A DNA stretch of 64,000 nt from Malaya genurostris (GCF_030247185.1 NC_080572.1:130264405-130328404); one strand, 5' to 3'. Positions 1 through 11,983 are shown, counted from the first letter of the stretch. Numbers and translations are program-made. Notes: generated from the sequence alone by a model not told the origin.

Positions 1-17
1 GAATAAATTTTATAATA

Positions 18-81
18 AAAAGATAAATAAATAAATAAATAAATAAATAAATCAATTAATTAATAAATAAATAAATCAATC
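18..81. repeat. (AAAT)n simple repeat
   Basis: A run of AAAT tetranucleotides with a few AATC variants lies at the very start of the window. It is low-complexity sequence with no coding content. Confidence 0.9.
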
Positions 82-248
82 AATATATGTGTAACCGTTG
101 TGGTCACAAAATAGTATTGTCTGTCTCTGTCGACAATTAAATGAGTGACTCAACTTGTTCATAGAAGATTCAGTATTATCCCAAGTACTACTGTGGGTAA
201 TACTGTCTCTCCACGTCTTTCTACACCCTGACCCTGCATATTGATCAT

Positions 249-424
249 AACTCAAAATTGAGTGATACATCACTCAAATTCATAAAAAGAGCACGTACCC
301 TATGCTTGATTTACCTCCTATCTATTCATTTCTGAGTTAAGGGACGAAGCTGTCAAAATTTGAGTATTTTTTACTCAAAATTTGAGTGAGCTTAACTCAA
401 AATTTGAGTTCCTTACACTCAAAA
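249..424. repeat. cluster of ACTCAAAATTTGAGT near-palindromes
   Basis: The near-palindrome ACTCAAAATTTGAGT occurs at 373-387 and again, with one more base of symmetry, at 394-410. Half-sites or shorter versions lie at 249-264, 271-279, 358-365 and 416-424. No gene is nearby. The cluster could be a decayed MITE terminus or a protein-binding array; nothing here decides between them. Confidence 0.5.
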
Positions 425-948
425 TAAAGAAAGAAGTCGTATCTTTTGTCCGTTCCCGTCATGAAGGCCGATGCCTGTTTCCATACAGTTTCCAGTAGTT
501 AGTTCCAGATTATTCTTATGAAACCTTCAACAGCCGTAGCTGTTAAACGCAAGTATTAACATGTGATGTCACTAAATTAAGTTATGCCATGGTCATGTGT
601 TAAAATTGCAATGTGAGTATCTCTTGTTGTATTGATTTTTGCTATATGTCATCAAAAATAGGATCACAATTTTATGATAAAATTTTCAGTTGTATGACAT
701 AATCACAAATAATTCAAAATTAAACTTTTCTGAAGTGTTTGGTATCAACGGGTATCAAAGAGGAAAACACATGACGCTTGTTTGCCTTTCTCATATTTTG
801 AAGGCTCATAGCTCAGTAATCTGTGTAAGGATTTATATAATCTAACTACCAAAAGATTTGAAATTTTTCAACTTGTACGTATATTGCAACAACATCGAAG
901 TGTTTCAGTAGTACACTATTGTAAAACCTGTCTGATTTGACTCAAATC

Positions 949-1024
949 AGCACCAGCCAATCCGAACGTGTTCTGAGTACGAGAACAAAATATCTGCTGT
1001 ATTGCAACTGCATCGATATAAAAA
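949..1024 (+). promoter_or_regulatory. CCAAT and TATA boxes of repeat copy H
   Basis: A CCAAT box (AGCCAATC, near 954-961) lies about 55 bases before TATAAAAA at 1017-1024. The same pair with the same spacing occurs in copies A and C. The arrangement is typical of insect histone promoters. Activity is not shown. Confidence 0.45.
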
Positions 1025-1071
1025 TGAATATTCTACCTTTTTGTATTATTTACTGAGCAACCTTTCACACT

Positions 1072-1276
1072 TTTGGAATGAAACGAGCGCCACAGCCGGG
1101 CACACACCGAAAGCTTACCGGTGGAAGTCGTCAATCGTCATGGGAGCGCTGCTCACTGATGCGAGAAGACCTCGTGCTTTTGGAATGAAGCGAGTGCCGA
1201 AGAACAGTCTCAGCCGGGCAAACAGCAAACCACACAGAAAGCCAACCAGTGTCAGTCGTCATGGGAGCGCTGTTTA
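1072..1276 (+). repeat. two-unit tandem duplication downstream of the TATA box
   Basis: Two units of about 100 bases begin with TTTTGGAATGAA(A/G)CGAG at 1072 and 1177, and each ends in CGTCATGGGAGCGCTG. Both contain a short stretch that can be read as a worn histone H3 N-terminus (an R-K-x-T-G-G-like run in unit 1, S-K-x-H-R-K-x-T in unit 2). That similarity is weak and may be chance. Confidence 0.4.
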
Positions 1277-1946
1277 GTTAATTTGTCCGGAATTAGAGTC
1301 GAATTTCATTGTGAGTTCCAAATGCACCAATTGATTCATCCCGAAATGTATTCTTTCATCTTCTTTGGAATCCAATTGGAAATCACAATGAATTCCTAGT
1401 CAAATTTCGGACGAGTTCACCGAGTGTAAACGCCAAGAGTCATCTCAGATTTAAATGAAAATCATGTTAGTCGTGACAATTCAAGGCACTCTCCAGTCCC
1501 ACAGGTCATTATTAAGAAATAATCTTCTCCCTTTTCTACCAAAAGCAAAAGATTCTTCAAAATGTAGTTGGATTGCGTCGTCACTAACACATTCAATTAC
1601 GACGGCAAGGCTTTTTTGCAATGCGAAAATGATGTAGAACATATCTTCACTCTAGTATGGATGTCTTTTCGAAATATGCCGTGCAAAACATGGTTGCAAC
1701 ACATACAGATTAATTTCCTGGAAAATACAGACTTAAATGTTGCGAAAGGAATGAATTCCCTAAATCAGCTAAAAATTCACATTTATTTAACCCGCATCCG
1801 TCCCTCAAAAATTATAACACATAGGTTCTTGTGTATCAATTTGATACATGCCATCAAAACGTACTGCATTCACACCAAAAACAACAGGCTTACATTTTGC
1901 CAAACTGTTACAATATTTGTTTTCCCTTTTCTACTTATGAAACAGT

Positions 1947-2262
<316 letters not shown>

Positions 2263-2472
2263 GGGTAACAGAGGTATTTTGGCCCACTTTGAATAAATAT
2301 CCACCGAATGTTGTAATATCTTTGAAAAACCCTTCCGCAATGGGTAATTTAATGTGATTAGCTTCAAGTTTATGCAATATCGGTTACTTAACATCGATAA
2401 AATCCGATAAAATCGATAAAGTTTGTTAGGTGGGCCAAAATATATGAAGTGGCCAAAATACCTCTGTTACCC
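2263..2472. mobile_element. Tc1/mariner-type MITE, 210 bp, with 22-bp perfect TIRs
   Basis: The left terminus starts GGGTAACAGAGGTATTTTGG and its exact inverse complement ends at 2472. The two 22-base arms (2263-2284 and 2451-2472) match perfectly. TA dinucleotides flank both ends (2261-2262 and 2473-2474), as expected for a TA-targeting Tc1/mariner-like element. Homology of the arms continues inward with a one-base indel. There is no coding capacity, so it depended on a transposase elsewhere. Confidence 0.85.
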
Positions 2473-2474
2473 TA

Positions 2475-3105
2475 TAGCTAATAAATGTCTTCCATGAAAG
2501 AGCATTTTTCAATGAAAAACAACAATGTTCAAACACAATTTTTTTCTCCTCCGCTATTTTTTTATAAACATGTTTGAAAGTGTTTTCTATCAAATGAAAA
2601 AAACAATTTTTTTTCATTTGCTCTAATGTTAGATATAGCAGTTTAAAAATGATCTGTTTTGAACTAGTTTTGCTCATAACTTCGGTTCAGAAAACGTTAC
2701 CTGAATGCGGTAATCATCAAAAAAATGGTTTCAATAAACTCTAAAAGATATTCAAAGACACCAAAAACGAGAAGTGAATAATAAGAAAGCTAGAGCAAAA
2801 AATCTGATTTTTTAGGAACACCCTAAGTTGCTCTATTAAAATAGCTGTTACACTGAAACCGTTAGAGATACTGCAATCGTGTCTTCAGCAAAGTTGCTTG
2901 ATATAAGTTTTCCTACAATTTTGCCGAAGGGTGCACCTCTATCTCAACACATACAGAAAATAATTTTTGGATCACCCTATTAATAAGAATCACCCTAATA
3001 CCATATACTTTAAAATATGGGTTATCTTTCACTGATCATTTGTTCTGAAGACATCATAGCTCTAAAGTATAAGGCCAAGCCACAAATGTTTTTGTCCCCC
3101 TAAAT
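2475..3105. other. AT-rich intergenic stretch, no gene seen
   Basis: No coding region was recognised. The short motif GGAACACCCTAA near 2815 and the related GGATCACCCTATTAAT near 2970 suggest old MITE debris, but no pair of termini could be established. Confidence 0.4.
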
Positions 3106-3109
3106 TGTG

Positions 3110-4826
3110 GATCCGGACCACTGTGCAATGGTGATTGAAAACTTCGAAAGGCTTGCCGAGCTCAATTCTCAGACCCGTTTTATGTCCTAGTATTTTGATT
3201 ACATGGCTCAGAATATTAATCCTTCTTCTTTTGTTTCCAACCGTGCTCATTTCCTGGATACTTCTGATTCTACTGTGTTTTTCGACACATCCATGAGAGA
3301 AGAGATTCGTGGAATTCCGGATCACGTACGCCCTCGAGTGGCCCCTAGTATCTTTCATAATAAAATTTGAACAGTCAACTGTGAAAAGGTGTTTTACACT
3401 GACGGATCAAACATCAACGAGTCCACAGGCTTCGGCATCTTCAATCAAAACATCACCGCTTCGAACAAACTCAGTGATCCGGCTTCAGTTTACGTCGCAG
3501 AATTAGCTGCTACACCCTCGAAATCATTGAAACCTTGCCCAAAGACCATTACTTCATTGCCACGGACAGTCTAAGTTCAATAGAAGCTCTCCGAGCAATG
3601 AAGCCAGGAAAGTATCCCCCGTATTTCCTGAGGAAAATGCGGGAACATTTGAGAACTTTATCTGAACGGTCTTATTGATTACCGTTAGTCTGGGTCGATT
3701 CGCATTGTTCCATTCCGGGCAATGAAAACGCAGACCCATTGGCTAAGGTGGGCGCATTGGAGGGTGATATTTATGAAAGACCAATCTGCTACAATGAATT
3801 TTTCAGTATCTCTCGTCAGAAAACTCTCGAAAGTTGGCAAACTTCATAGAGCAATGGCGAACTGTGGCGATGGCTACATTCCATTATCCCTAGCGTATCG
3901 ATGAAACCTTGGTTCAGGCGGATGAACGTGAATCGCGATTTCATTCGTGTGATGTCGCGGCTCATGTCAAATCACTACACTTTCAACGCACATCTCCGGC
4001 GTGTTGGGCTCGCGGAGAGTGGTTTCTGCACCTGTGGCGACGGTTATCAGGACATCGAGCATGTCGTGTGGTCGTGCGTAGAGTATCGTGACGTCAGGTA
4101 GAAGCTACTGAGGGCCCGAGGTAGACCGCCTGAAGTTCCGGTTCGGGATGTGTTGACGAGTCGGGATAGTTTATATATGCTTCTCATATACCAGTACCTT
4201 AAACACATTGATATACAAGTGTAATGAGTCATTCCTCGCTCAGAAAGTATAAACTCCACCTACAGGTTCGACACTAACATCCGCCCGATTCTCACGATCT
4301 CCGTCACTGTCCATCTTCATTGGAACTAACAAGATCTTTTTTTTGTCACTAACTTTTTCCTTCCCCTTCCCTGTCTCTTCACCATCTCGATGGCAACTTA
4401 TTAGATCTCTGTCGTTTGCAGACATTTTGTATCCACATCCCCTTTTTACCACGTTTTCCAAAATATTTACTTCTTTTTCATTCTCTTCGGTAATATCATC
4501 ATCACCGCCCACGGAAGACAGCTCCAATCGATGACCAGCATGCGGGCCACCCGCCGGGCCTTCATAGCCTGGTGGTGTTTCCCGCGGACCAACACGAACC
4601 GAAGGATGCGGCCAACATGGATATTCACCAACACCATATGGAAGACCCTCATGCAATATCCAATTCACCGGTCGATCGCTAGCTGAAAGCTGAATTTTCG
4701 GAAATCCGCTACCCCAATACTACATTACATAATGATAATTAAAATTAGTAAATACCGTTGGCATCTTAGAGCTTAAGCAGTGTGCCTTGAAATTATATTT
4801 TAATATTGAATAAAAATAAAAATAAA
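3110..4826 (+). pseudogene. 5'-truncated I-clade LINE: ORF2 C-terminal part and 3' UTR
   Basis: This is an old partial copy of the same family as the intact element at 46830-52820. It starts within ORF2, at a peptide equivalent to the M-V-I-E-N-F-E-R-L region. It carries the RNase H domain (YTDGSN near 3393-3410) and the terminal cysteine/histidine segment (C-T-C-G-D-G-Y near 4030), and ends coding near 4223. Several frameshifts and stops break it. The 3' UTR from 4224 to about 4826 aligns with that of the intact copy and ends in an A-rich AATAAAAATAAA tail. The tail abuts another LINE at about 4828, suggesting insertion there. No target duplication was found. Confidence 0.85.
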
Positions 4827-4827
4827 T

Positions 4828-7560
4828 CAACCAGTTTCTACGACACTAGGCGACAAATGTATCAAGAAGTTTTTGAAGCCGGATGCAGTCGTCAATAGAG
4901 CGAACTACAAGATATAACTTGAAATCATCGGCATATAATAATCTGCAGCCAACTCCGAGCACCGAAACAGCATATTTGAAGAACAGCAAGAGCAAAAGTG
5001 GACCCATATTGCTGCCTTGAGGAACTCCTGATAAATTTGAGAACGGAGAGTTTCATTCGCAGGGCTCTACCACATAAGTAAGAGCGTAGCCAGTCAGTAA
5101 ACTTTTGTGTTGAGCCCAGTCGCAACATCTTGCACAGGAGTATTCGGTGGTCAATTCGGTCGAAAGCTGCTTTCAGGTCAGTGCATACTGCATCAATTTG
5201 TACTCTATTCTCCAAACTCGAAAAACAAGAGGAAGTAAAATTTAACAGATTCGTGCTGACTAAACGACCTGACATAAATCTATGCTGATCGACAGAGATG
5301 TAACTTTTAGTACGAGAAAAATACCTAAGTGTTCACAATTATTTCAAAAAGCTTAGAAGCAGCTGATAAATTGGTTATGCCTCGATAATTTCTAACATTT
5401 GTGCGATCACCGCTCTTGTATACAGGAAACATGAAAGATTGCTTCCAAGTCATCGGAAAAATACCTTGCTCAAATGATTTGTTAAATATAGTGTACAAAG
5501 GATCGGCTAAAGCAGAAGTACAATGACAGTACACCGCTGCAGGTATGCCATCTGGCCCGGCCGAGAACGATCGTTTCAACTCCTTCGCTGCGCAACAATC
5601 ATATCGGGAGTAACCAAAAATGTGTCAATGTGCACTAAATTCTCAGGAACATCCACCGCGGCGGTCTCCGCATCGAAACCGGAGGCTGTTTTTTTCGCAA
5701 ACACAGAAGCAAAGAACTGCGCAAACACATCAGATGACTCCAACGATGACCTGGATTAAACACCATCGAGACAAACTTTTGAAGGAATTGATGAGCATTA
5801 GCATTTGCGTTTCGAGTTTACAAAAGTCCAAAAATGGAATTCCTACGAAGATCAGTTTGAACCCACATGACGTAGGATTTGTACAACCCCGCGATTAACT
5901 TACGATCGTTTTCACTGGAACTTTTAAACATTCGTTATGTTTCAGAGCTCTTCTAGCGAAAATGCTTGCGCTGCCAAGCATTTCGAATTTGTTTCAATTT
6001 ACGTAGCAGTGCTGTGCTCCAAGGAGGACTTATTGGCCGTTTTACGAAAGGCAAATTAGAACTTAGCCACTCAATTATTTTGTTACAGAAAAAGGATGCC
6101 ATTTCATTTACGTTGTCGAGCAATCGCCCAAGATGATTTCTGTACTGGTTTTCCTGATGTAGATTCAAAAAATCTAAACCTTCGATTAACACCGTACCAG
6201 CGGATGGCATCGAAGAACAAGCGGGTTGTATTTCTTCATTCCGTTGATACCACACAATGCGATGCTGGAAATCACCACACACCAGAACAATATCATTCAC
6301 AGAACCTTTACTGCACCGGTCCTAATCAGTTGAAATATGCACATCGATCACATCAACATTTTGGCTTTTATCAGAGGGAATGTACATACCGCATAGTAGT
6401 AACACTTGTTCAAGACAGTGAACATTCACCGGTTCAATAATAGAGCTGGCAAGTTTTTGTGAAATGGCAATCAATACTCCACCAAACTATGCTTTGTCAC
6501 TATTAGCAAAGCTGCGGTCTTAGCGAAAAACATTAGTTTTCCAAATAACTACTGAGAGTTGATTCGGCTATTCAGTCCACTTTCGGTCAAAAATATGACA
6601 TCAAAGTTGCAGTCACTCGTCGTTAAAAAGATCTCGTCGATTTTTGTCCTCAATCCCCGAACATTCTAGTAGTACACCCAGATGCCAAAGTCCTCTTGTT
6701 CGTCATTCTGCCACACGGCATAAAACGAATCAGCGCTTGAGAATCTGGAAGCCAACGGATACTTGACAAGAAGAGCAGTTTGGCAGACCCCTTCACCACA
6801 CCTACCCGCATGACCAGGACCGCTGATGAACGCTGGCAGCGGTGGCACGACAGGGGTAGGGGAGTCAGGGGCTTCCAAAATATCAACCACGGTGCGTCCC
6901 AGTATACTGCATTGCATCACTGCTGAGCTATTCCTCCTTGCTTTAAAGCAGGCGTTGGACATGGATCCACATCAGTTGGTTTCCAAAACAGTTGGTTTCC
7001 AAACAAGTTGAAGGTTCCAAGACGATAGTTTATAATGCAGGATCGAGGCCAACTTTGAATGATACAAAGGTCATGTTGCTAAAATCGGTACCTTTGGCGA
7101 CCAGTTTAACAACTACTGGATCCTCATTCATTTCAAGATTGACACGTACCATAGCAGCAATCTCATCATTGGTGACGTCTGGACGTATACGAGACAAATA
7201 TAGCCAAAATTTGTCGGGTTACTGTTCACAAAGTGGATCACAAACAACGTTTTCTCCGATTTGTTTCAATCCAGAGGTCTTTCGGCGACCCTCGATAAAT
7301 AGCCAGCGCTTATTGAGCGGTGTGGGAATCAATGGAGCAGGTTTCGACAATGTTTCGATTTCGTTTTGTAAACCATTAATTGCTTCCGTTAACGACAAGG
7401 ATACTGTTTTTTTCTCATAGCAAAACATTCCAAGAATATTCTGTGAATCGCCTGCCTATCGGAGCAAAACTCAGCAAGTTATGGGCCTTTATCTTCGTTT
7501 ATCTCATACTGCGAAGAAATAAGAACTCATCGCATAGGCCCAAAACTTCTGCTTTGATTG
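4828..7560 (-). pseudogene. decayed LINE: ORF1 tail, endonuclease and N-terminal half of RT
   Basis: Read on the minus strand from 7560 down, three parts are visible. First is ORF1-like sequence, with a K-F-W-L-Y-L-S-R-I-R-P-D-V-T block near 7200-7080 and S-F-K-V-G-L-D-P near 7050. Second is an endonuclease start (N-V-R-G-L-R-T-K-I-D-E near 6660-6625, L-T-E-S-G-L near 6590), with V-C-G-D-F near 6270. Third are RT motifs, A-G-P-D-G-I-P near 5555, N-Y-R-G-I-T near 5385 and D-L-K-A-A-F-D-R-I-D near 5170. Frameshifts and stops are frequent. The same family recurs at 52890-54350. The sequence stops at 4828 where an I-clade tail begins. Clade is unresolved (Jockey/CR1 group, no RNase H seen). Confidence 0.75.
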
Positions 7561-7828
7561 ACTTAAAAACTTGACAAAACATTCTTGAAATGTTTTATTA
7601 TAACAAATTATAAAAGAAAAAATATGCTTTTTTGAAAATATTAAACCCTACGGGCTCCCTTGAGTAGTAAATTGTTTCCATTAATTTTATAGACAAAAAA
7701 CTTTAAACGCGTTTTTCTCGAAAGCAGGTTTTGAAAGTCTGGGTCCATAGGCATGGCATATAAGCTACCGGGCAGCCTTTGGGGTCAAATTTTGCAGCTG
7801 CACTATATAGTAGTGTGTAGTGAGTGTG
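7561..7828. other. AT-rich stretch, no gene seen
   Basis: No coding similarity, repeat structure or RNA gene was recognised here. Confidence 0.4.
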
Positions 7829-8019
<191 letters not shown>

Positions 8020-8039
8020 TACATGAATACATATATACA

Positions 8040-8687
8040 TTTATAAGGCGCGTAAATCGAATTCATTTTTTTTTAAATTTATTTTTCAGACATATCAAGT
8101 TTTTGTGACATTACTGGTCTCGTATGTATATCGAAAGGTTAATGATTTATAAATATTATAATGTTGCCAGGCTTATAAGACATATTTTAAATCAATTTGG
8201 TTGATAATTTAGTTTTTGCTTCATGCTAATTTTCAAATTATTTTGATTGATTGCTGCAAAATAGTTTGCTGTACTTCTAGTCGAATATTGTTCAAATATC
8301 AGCACGAGTGATTCACATCTTCCTATGCTTAATTGGACTAATTAATAAACACTTCTTAGCATTAATAATAATATAATAATAGAACAAAGGATTTAGTCAA
8401 AGTTCTGCGGAAAATTTCGGAAACTACTTTGTCCAAAGACCAAAACAACAAAAAAAGGTCTTCTCTTGTGCGTTTTGACTTTCTCTATAGAAAGATATTG
8501 AAATCGCAGAAAAACCGACTTTCGAACGCCTCGGAGATCCATAGTGTTGCATACCGTTCGTCACAGCTCGACGAGATTATAAAATGTCTGTCAGTCGGTG
8601 TTGAACAGTATTTCGCGCCGCACGCGTGTAGCTCTTGGCTCCTGGAATTTTTTTGTGGCTACCTAGAGTTTCATTGATTCAAGGCTT
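8040..8687. other. intergenic, with a relic of the Aedes-type interspersed repeat
   Basis: No gene was recognised. The segment 8460-8610 loosely follows the start of the repeat at 24063: TTTCTCTATAGAAAG, then a GTTGCATACC stretch, then CAGCTCGACGA followed by AAATGTCTG. This is a different or older subfamily. Confidence 0.45.
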
Positions 8688-8943
8688 CAGTCTTTTTCAA
8701 GGCTACCTGAATCACTAACAGTCTTTTTAAAGACTAACAATTAGTCAGCCTTTCTCAAGGCTATACAAAGAGTGATATTCTAATATAATCAGTCTTTTTC
8801 AAGACTAAGAAATTAATCAGCCTTTTTTATGTTTTTGGTTTTGCATTCAAAGAATTATTATTCGAACTAATCAGTCTTTATTAAAACTACCACAAAATCA
8901 GTCTTTATCAAGACTTATCCAAACAGGAGTCTGATCGAAGACT
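8688..8943 (+). repeat. array of seven short hairpins (AGTCTT-TTTC-AAGACT type)
   Basis: Seven imperfect copies of a 16-base hairpin with a 6-bp stem and 4-base loop lie at 8689-8704, 8720-8735, 8747-8762, 8791-8806, 8873-8888, 8900-8915 and 8928-8943. The clearest is AGTCTTTTTCAAGACT at 8791. Variants such as AGCCTTTCTCAAGGCT at 8747 keep the stem through compensating changes. A degenerate eighth lies near 8819. The array lies just before an ATG at 8976 that opens an ORF1-like remnant, so it may be the leader of a retroelement. Confidence 0.75.
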
Positions 8944-8975
8944 AATTTAGCCTAGTTAATTTATATTTTTCAAAA

Positions 8976-9149
8976 ATGCCTTTGTCCAACCGGAAAGGCA
9001 ACAAGCTTAAGGCCTAAAATAATTCATACGAAAGAAATCTCAATCCGTTATTCTAAATCTTTCTAATAACATTTACGATCTTATAGAATCTGAATGTAAA
9101 AATAAAAGACAACGGACGGACTTCCCTTCCGTTGATCGTATGCCGTCTA
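8976..9149 (+). pseudogene. ORF1-like remnant, split by the Loa-type LINE (first part)
   Basis: An ATG at 8976 starts M-P-L-S-N-R-K-G-N-K before a stop. A shifted frame then stays open from about 9028 through 9149, and continues from 12077 to a TAA near 12098 on the far side of the LINE. If the LINE and one copy of its flanking duplication are set aside, this second part reads through without a stop, which supports a once-continuous coding region. No domain was recognised, and the parent element is unknown. Confidence 0.4.
9074..9149 (+). repeat. 76-bp direct repeat, left copy (target duplication of the Loa-type LINE)
   Basis: Starts TACGATCTTATAGAATC and is identical over 76 bases to 12001-12076. 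It lies immediately beyond the 3' end of the minus-strand LINE. Its interruption of an otherwise open frame identifies it as a target-site duplication. Confidence 0.9.
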
Positions 9150-9337
9150 TCAGGAATCAGGAATCAGAACAAATTGGCTCAAATGGCACGTTCCCCTTGA
9201 CATTTGGAGATTTGTGCCTTGTCATCAATTTGTTTTTAGCATCATTTTCCCGATATATAAGAGGGAAGGATTGAAAGGAAATGGTAAGGGTTGGACTAGG
9301 AGGATGGGAAAAATTGACGACACAAAAACACATAAAA

Positions 9338-9600
9338 GCAGAAGTAAATTCTGCACCCCTAAGGGATGCCGAACAATCTGCTGAGGATCACATTTAGTGG
9401 AAGCAGAAGTAAATTCTGAACCTCTACGAGGTCCCGAACAGTCTGCTGTTAATAAAACCTCCAACCCCCGAGAGGATTTAGAGATTTTACAAAAGCGACA
9501 CTATTCTGCACTCCCGGAAGAATGCAGAACGATTCGCAGTATGTACGAGCAGAAGTAAATTCGGCACCCCCTGAAGGATGCCAAACAATCTGCTAAACCC
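9338..9600 (-). repeat. imperfect repeats in the 3' UTR of the Loa-type LINE
   Basis: Copies of AGCAGAAGTAAATTC, each followed by a GGATGCC- or GGTCCCGAACA-like stretch ending in (A/G)TCTGCT, start near 9338, 9402 and 9550, with a weaker one near 9500. Each unit begins with AGCAGA and ends with TCTGCT, so each could fold as a hairpin in the LINE RNA. Confidence 0.65.
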
Positions 9601-9660
9601 TATTTAAGGTGAATACAGAAGGGATTCATTCACTCCAGGAAGAACGATGAAGCCTTCTGA

Positions 9661-10041
9661 CTATAGCTCCTTACCACATTGGGTGAGAAACGAGAGAATA
9701 TCCTTCAATTTTAGCTCCGCATACACAGACTCAACCATGTATGGAGAACCAAAAACCCGGATACGTAGCTGCGTCAATGCGGGACAGTTACATATCAGAT
9801 GATATGAAGTACCATAATCGCATTCACACAAATCACACGAATAATACTCAGCACGTTGAATAGTAGCCATGTGATAATTGAGTTTGCAATGTCCAGTCAG
9901 AGCTCTGACCAGAATACTGCAATGTTGCTTGGAGAAATGCAGTAGACACTTTGACATTTTCAGATTTAAATCTGGTAGAAATGCTTTTGTCTGAGCGCAA
10001 GTTTGCAAACTGCGCCAGTAGCTGGCATGTTTGGATGCAGC
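9661..10041 (-). pseudogene. Loa-type ORF2 C-terminal cysteine-rich region
   Basis: The minus-strand frame includes C-D-L-C-E-C-D-Y-G-T-S-Y-H-L-I-C-N-C-P, the terminal Cys/His-type segment common at the end of RNase H-bearing LINEs. It ends at a stop at 9661. It lies in a different frame from the RNase H domain at 10042-10869, so one frameshift separates them. Confidence 0.7.
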
Positions 10042-10869
10042 TCAAGAACGAATCTTGTGCTTTATCCAACTAGTTGAAAGTGGTAAAGCTGGTTCAGGAC
10101 CAACGAAATCATTCGTTGCACCAGCTCTAGCCAACTCATCAGCCCATTCATTTCCAGTAATACCAGAATGGCCGGGTACCCATAAGAAGTAAACAGCATT
10201 TGAAATGCTGAGGTCTTCAATTTGAGTTCGACATGCGATCACTAGATTCGACCGTGAGTCATTCGAACTGAGTGCTTTTAAGGCTGCCTGACTGTCGGAA
10301 CAAAAATAAATACTTTTACCACAGATCCTCTGCTGAAGTGCCGATTGTACTCCACACAGAATCGCGTAGATTTCTGCTTGGAACACAGTACAGTATCTAC
10401 CAAGTGAATGAGACTGCTCCAGCCTCATTTCACGACAGTAGACACCAGCACCAGCACGACCATTCAACAGAGAACCGTCCGTATAACAAACTATGTGTTC
10501 ATCAAGTTGTCGTTCCAGACAACCAGACAACCATTCCTCACGAAGAGGATAGCTCACATGGAATGTTTTGAAAGGAAAACTGCATGTGAGAGTTAGGTCA
10601 CTAGGAGCGAGTAAATACTCATCCCATGTAACCATTTGAGACCACAAGCGAGTGTGGCTGGTAGCATAATCTAATGGGTTACTGTTCCAAAGCCCTGTAA
10701 CCTTAAGACGGTATGCACAAGATAATGCGAGCCCTGTAACCTTAAGACGGTATGCACAAGATAGTTGTGTAGATCCAATGAATATATCTGGGTTTGAGTC
10801 CCCACGATTTTCCAAAAGCTCGTCTGCATTGGTCGAAAGCCATACAAGCTCTCTTAATCCTGAAGTCAA
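10042..10869 (-). pseudogene. Loa-type ORF2 RNase H domain
   Basis: RNase H motifs are clear: C-Y-T-D-G-S (first Asp) near 10480, F-Q-A-E-I-Y-A-I (Glu) near 10385, C-S-D-S-Q-A-A-L (Asp) near 10305 and W-V-P-G-H-S-G-I-T-G-N-E-W-A-D near 10170. A tandem duplication of about 39 bases near 10690-10765 repeats the peptide S-C-A-Y-R-L-K-V-T-G-L upstream of the domain. The frame is offset from the RT frame it overlaps. Confidence 0.85.
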
Positions 10870-11983
10870 TGTGAGCAGACCAATTCAGTTTTGAGTCAAG
10901 AATAACCCCGACGTATTTAACTTGATCGACCACAGTGACCTCTGAACCGAAGAACTGTAACGGACGAGCTCCTGTGATTATCCTACGATGAGTGAAAAGC
11001 ACCATTGATGTTTTGCCCGGATTTACAGACAATCCAACCTGACAACACCATTGTTCAACAGATCGCAGGGCTTGCTGCATTAAATCAAAGAGCGTGTTAA
11101 TGCTTATACCGGTCATCAATATATGATAATCGTCGGCAAAACCATAAGTCGGAAATCCAAGGTTATTAAGTTTCCTTAACAAACCATCAGCGACTAGGTT
11201 CCATAAAAGTGGGGATAGTACACCACCTTGAGGACACCCACAGACACTCAGCTTTCTAATCTCTGCTTGCCGAAGCGATGAACAAAGAAGTCGATTACTA
11301 AGCATTGCGTATATCCAATTTGTGATACTTGAAGGTATGCCATGACCACGGGCTGCTTCCAGAATTGAATTGAAAGACACGTTATCAAAGGCACCTTGAA
11401 TATCTAGGAAAACTCCCAAGCAAGATTGCTTTTGCGAGAAAGCTTTTTCAATGTTGTACACAACATCATGTAACAGGGTTGTAGTGGACTTTCCACGCTG
11501 GTAAGCATGTTGCATTCCATGTAGCGGATGCACGCCCAGACTAACATTCCTGATATAGTGATCGACTATGCGTTCCACTGTTTTAAGAAGAAATGAGCTA
11601 AGACTGATAGGCCTGAAACTCTTCGCTTCCTCATAAGTGTCGCGACCGCCTTTGGGAATAAATTTGACAATTATTTCCTGCCAGGCTCTTGGAATATATC
11701 CTGTCGCAAGACTAAAAGTAAGTATTTTCTTCAAAACATGTTTGAAATGTTCATACCCTTTCTGCAGTAACACTGGGAAAACTCCATCCTTTCCAGGAGA
11801 TTTGTACGGAGCAAAACTCTCAACTGCCCATTTGACCGATTCAATCGTCACAACGCTTCGAGCAAGGGTCCAAGAATCGTAACTACCTGAAAAAGTCTCG
11901 GGAAGAGCTGTCGGTGATGGATCCATACATCCTGGAAAGTGAGTATTAAAAAGGCAGTGAAGTACATCACTTTCATCAGACAA
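10742..11983 (-). pseudogene. Loa-type ORF2 reverse transcriptase domain
   Basis: An open frame of about 413 codons carries the RT blocks in order: S-P-G-K-D-G-V-F-P near 11800, F-R-P-I-S-L-S-S-F near 11615, L-D-I-Q-G-A-F-D-N-V near 11395, C-P-Q-G-G-V-L-S-P near 11235 and the catalytic Y-G-F-A-D-D near 11140. It is open through these blocks but loses the frame before the RNase H domain. The upstream endonuclease was lost by 5' truncation, so the copy cannot mobilise itself. Confidence 0.88.

Larger units (their letters stand above)
598..1760 (+). repeat. diverged copy (H) of the histone-derived repeat family
   Basis: This stretch runs collinear with 12740-13530 and 33590-34560, with many substitutions. 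Shared blocks are the segment after GAGTATCTC near 613, the segment ending in CAGCACCAGCCAATC near 950-962, a TATA box, and the block CGTCACTAACACATTCAATTACG near 1577 with its downstream partner near 1630-1710. The GTCGTGAATACGA terminus seen in other copies was not found. The H2A and H2B remnants of copies A and C are not visible, and 1072-1276 sits in their place. It looks older than the other copies. Confidence 0.6.

Noticed and set aside
4240..4668. 142-codon minus-strand frame rich in charged residues
   Set aside because: It lies in the 3' UTR of the old I-clade LINE, on the opposite strand, and the matching region of the intact copy (46939-47235) shows no conserved frame.
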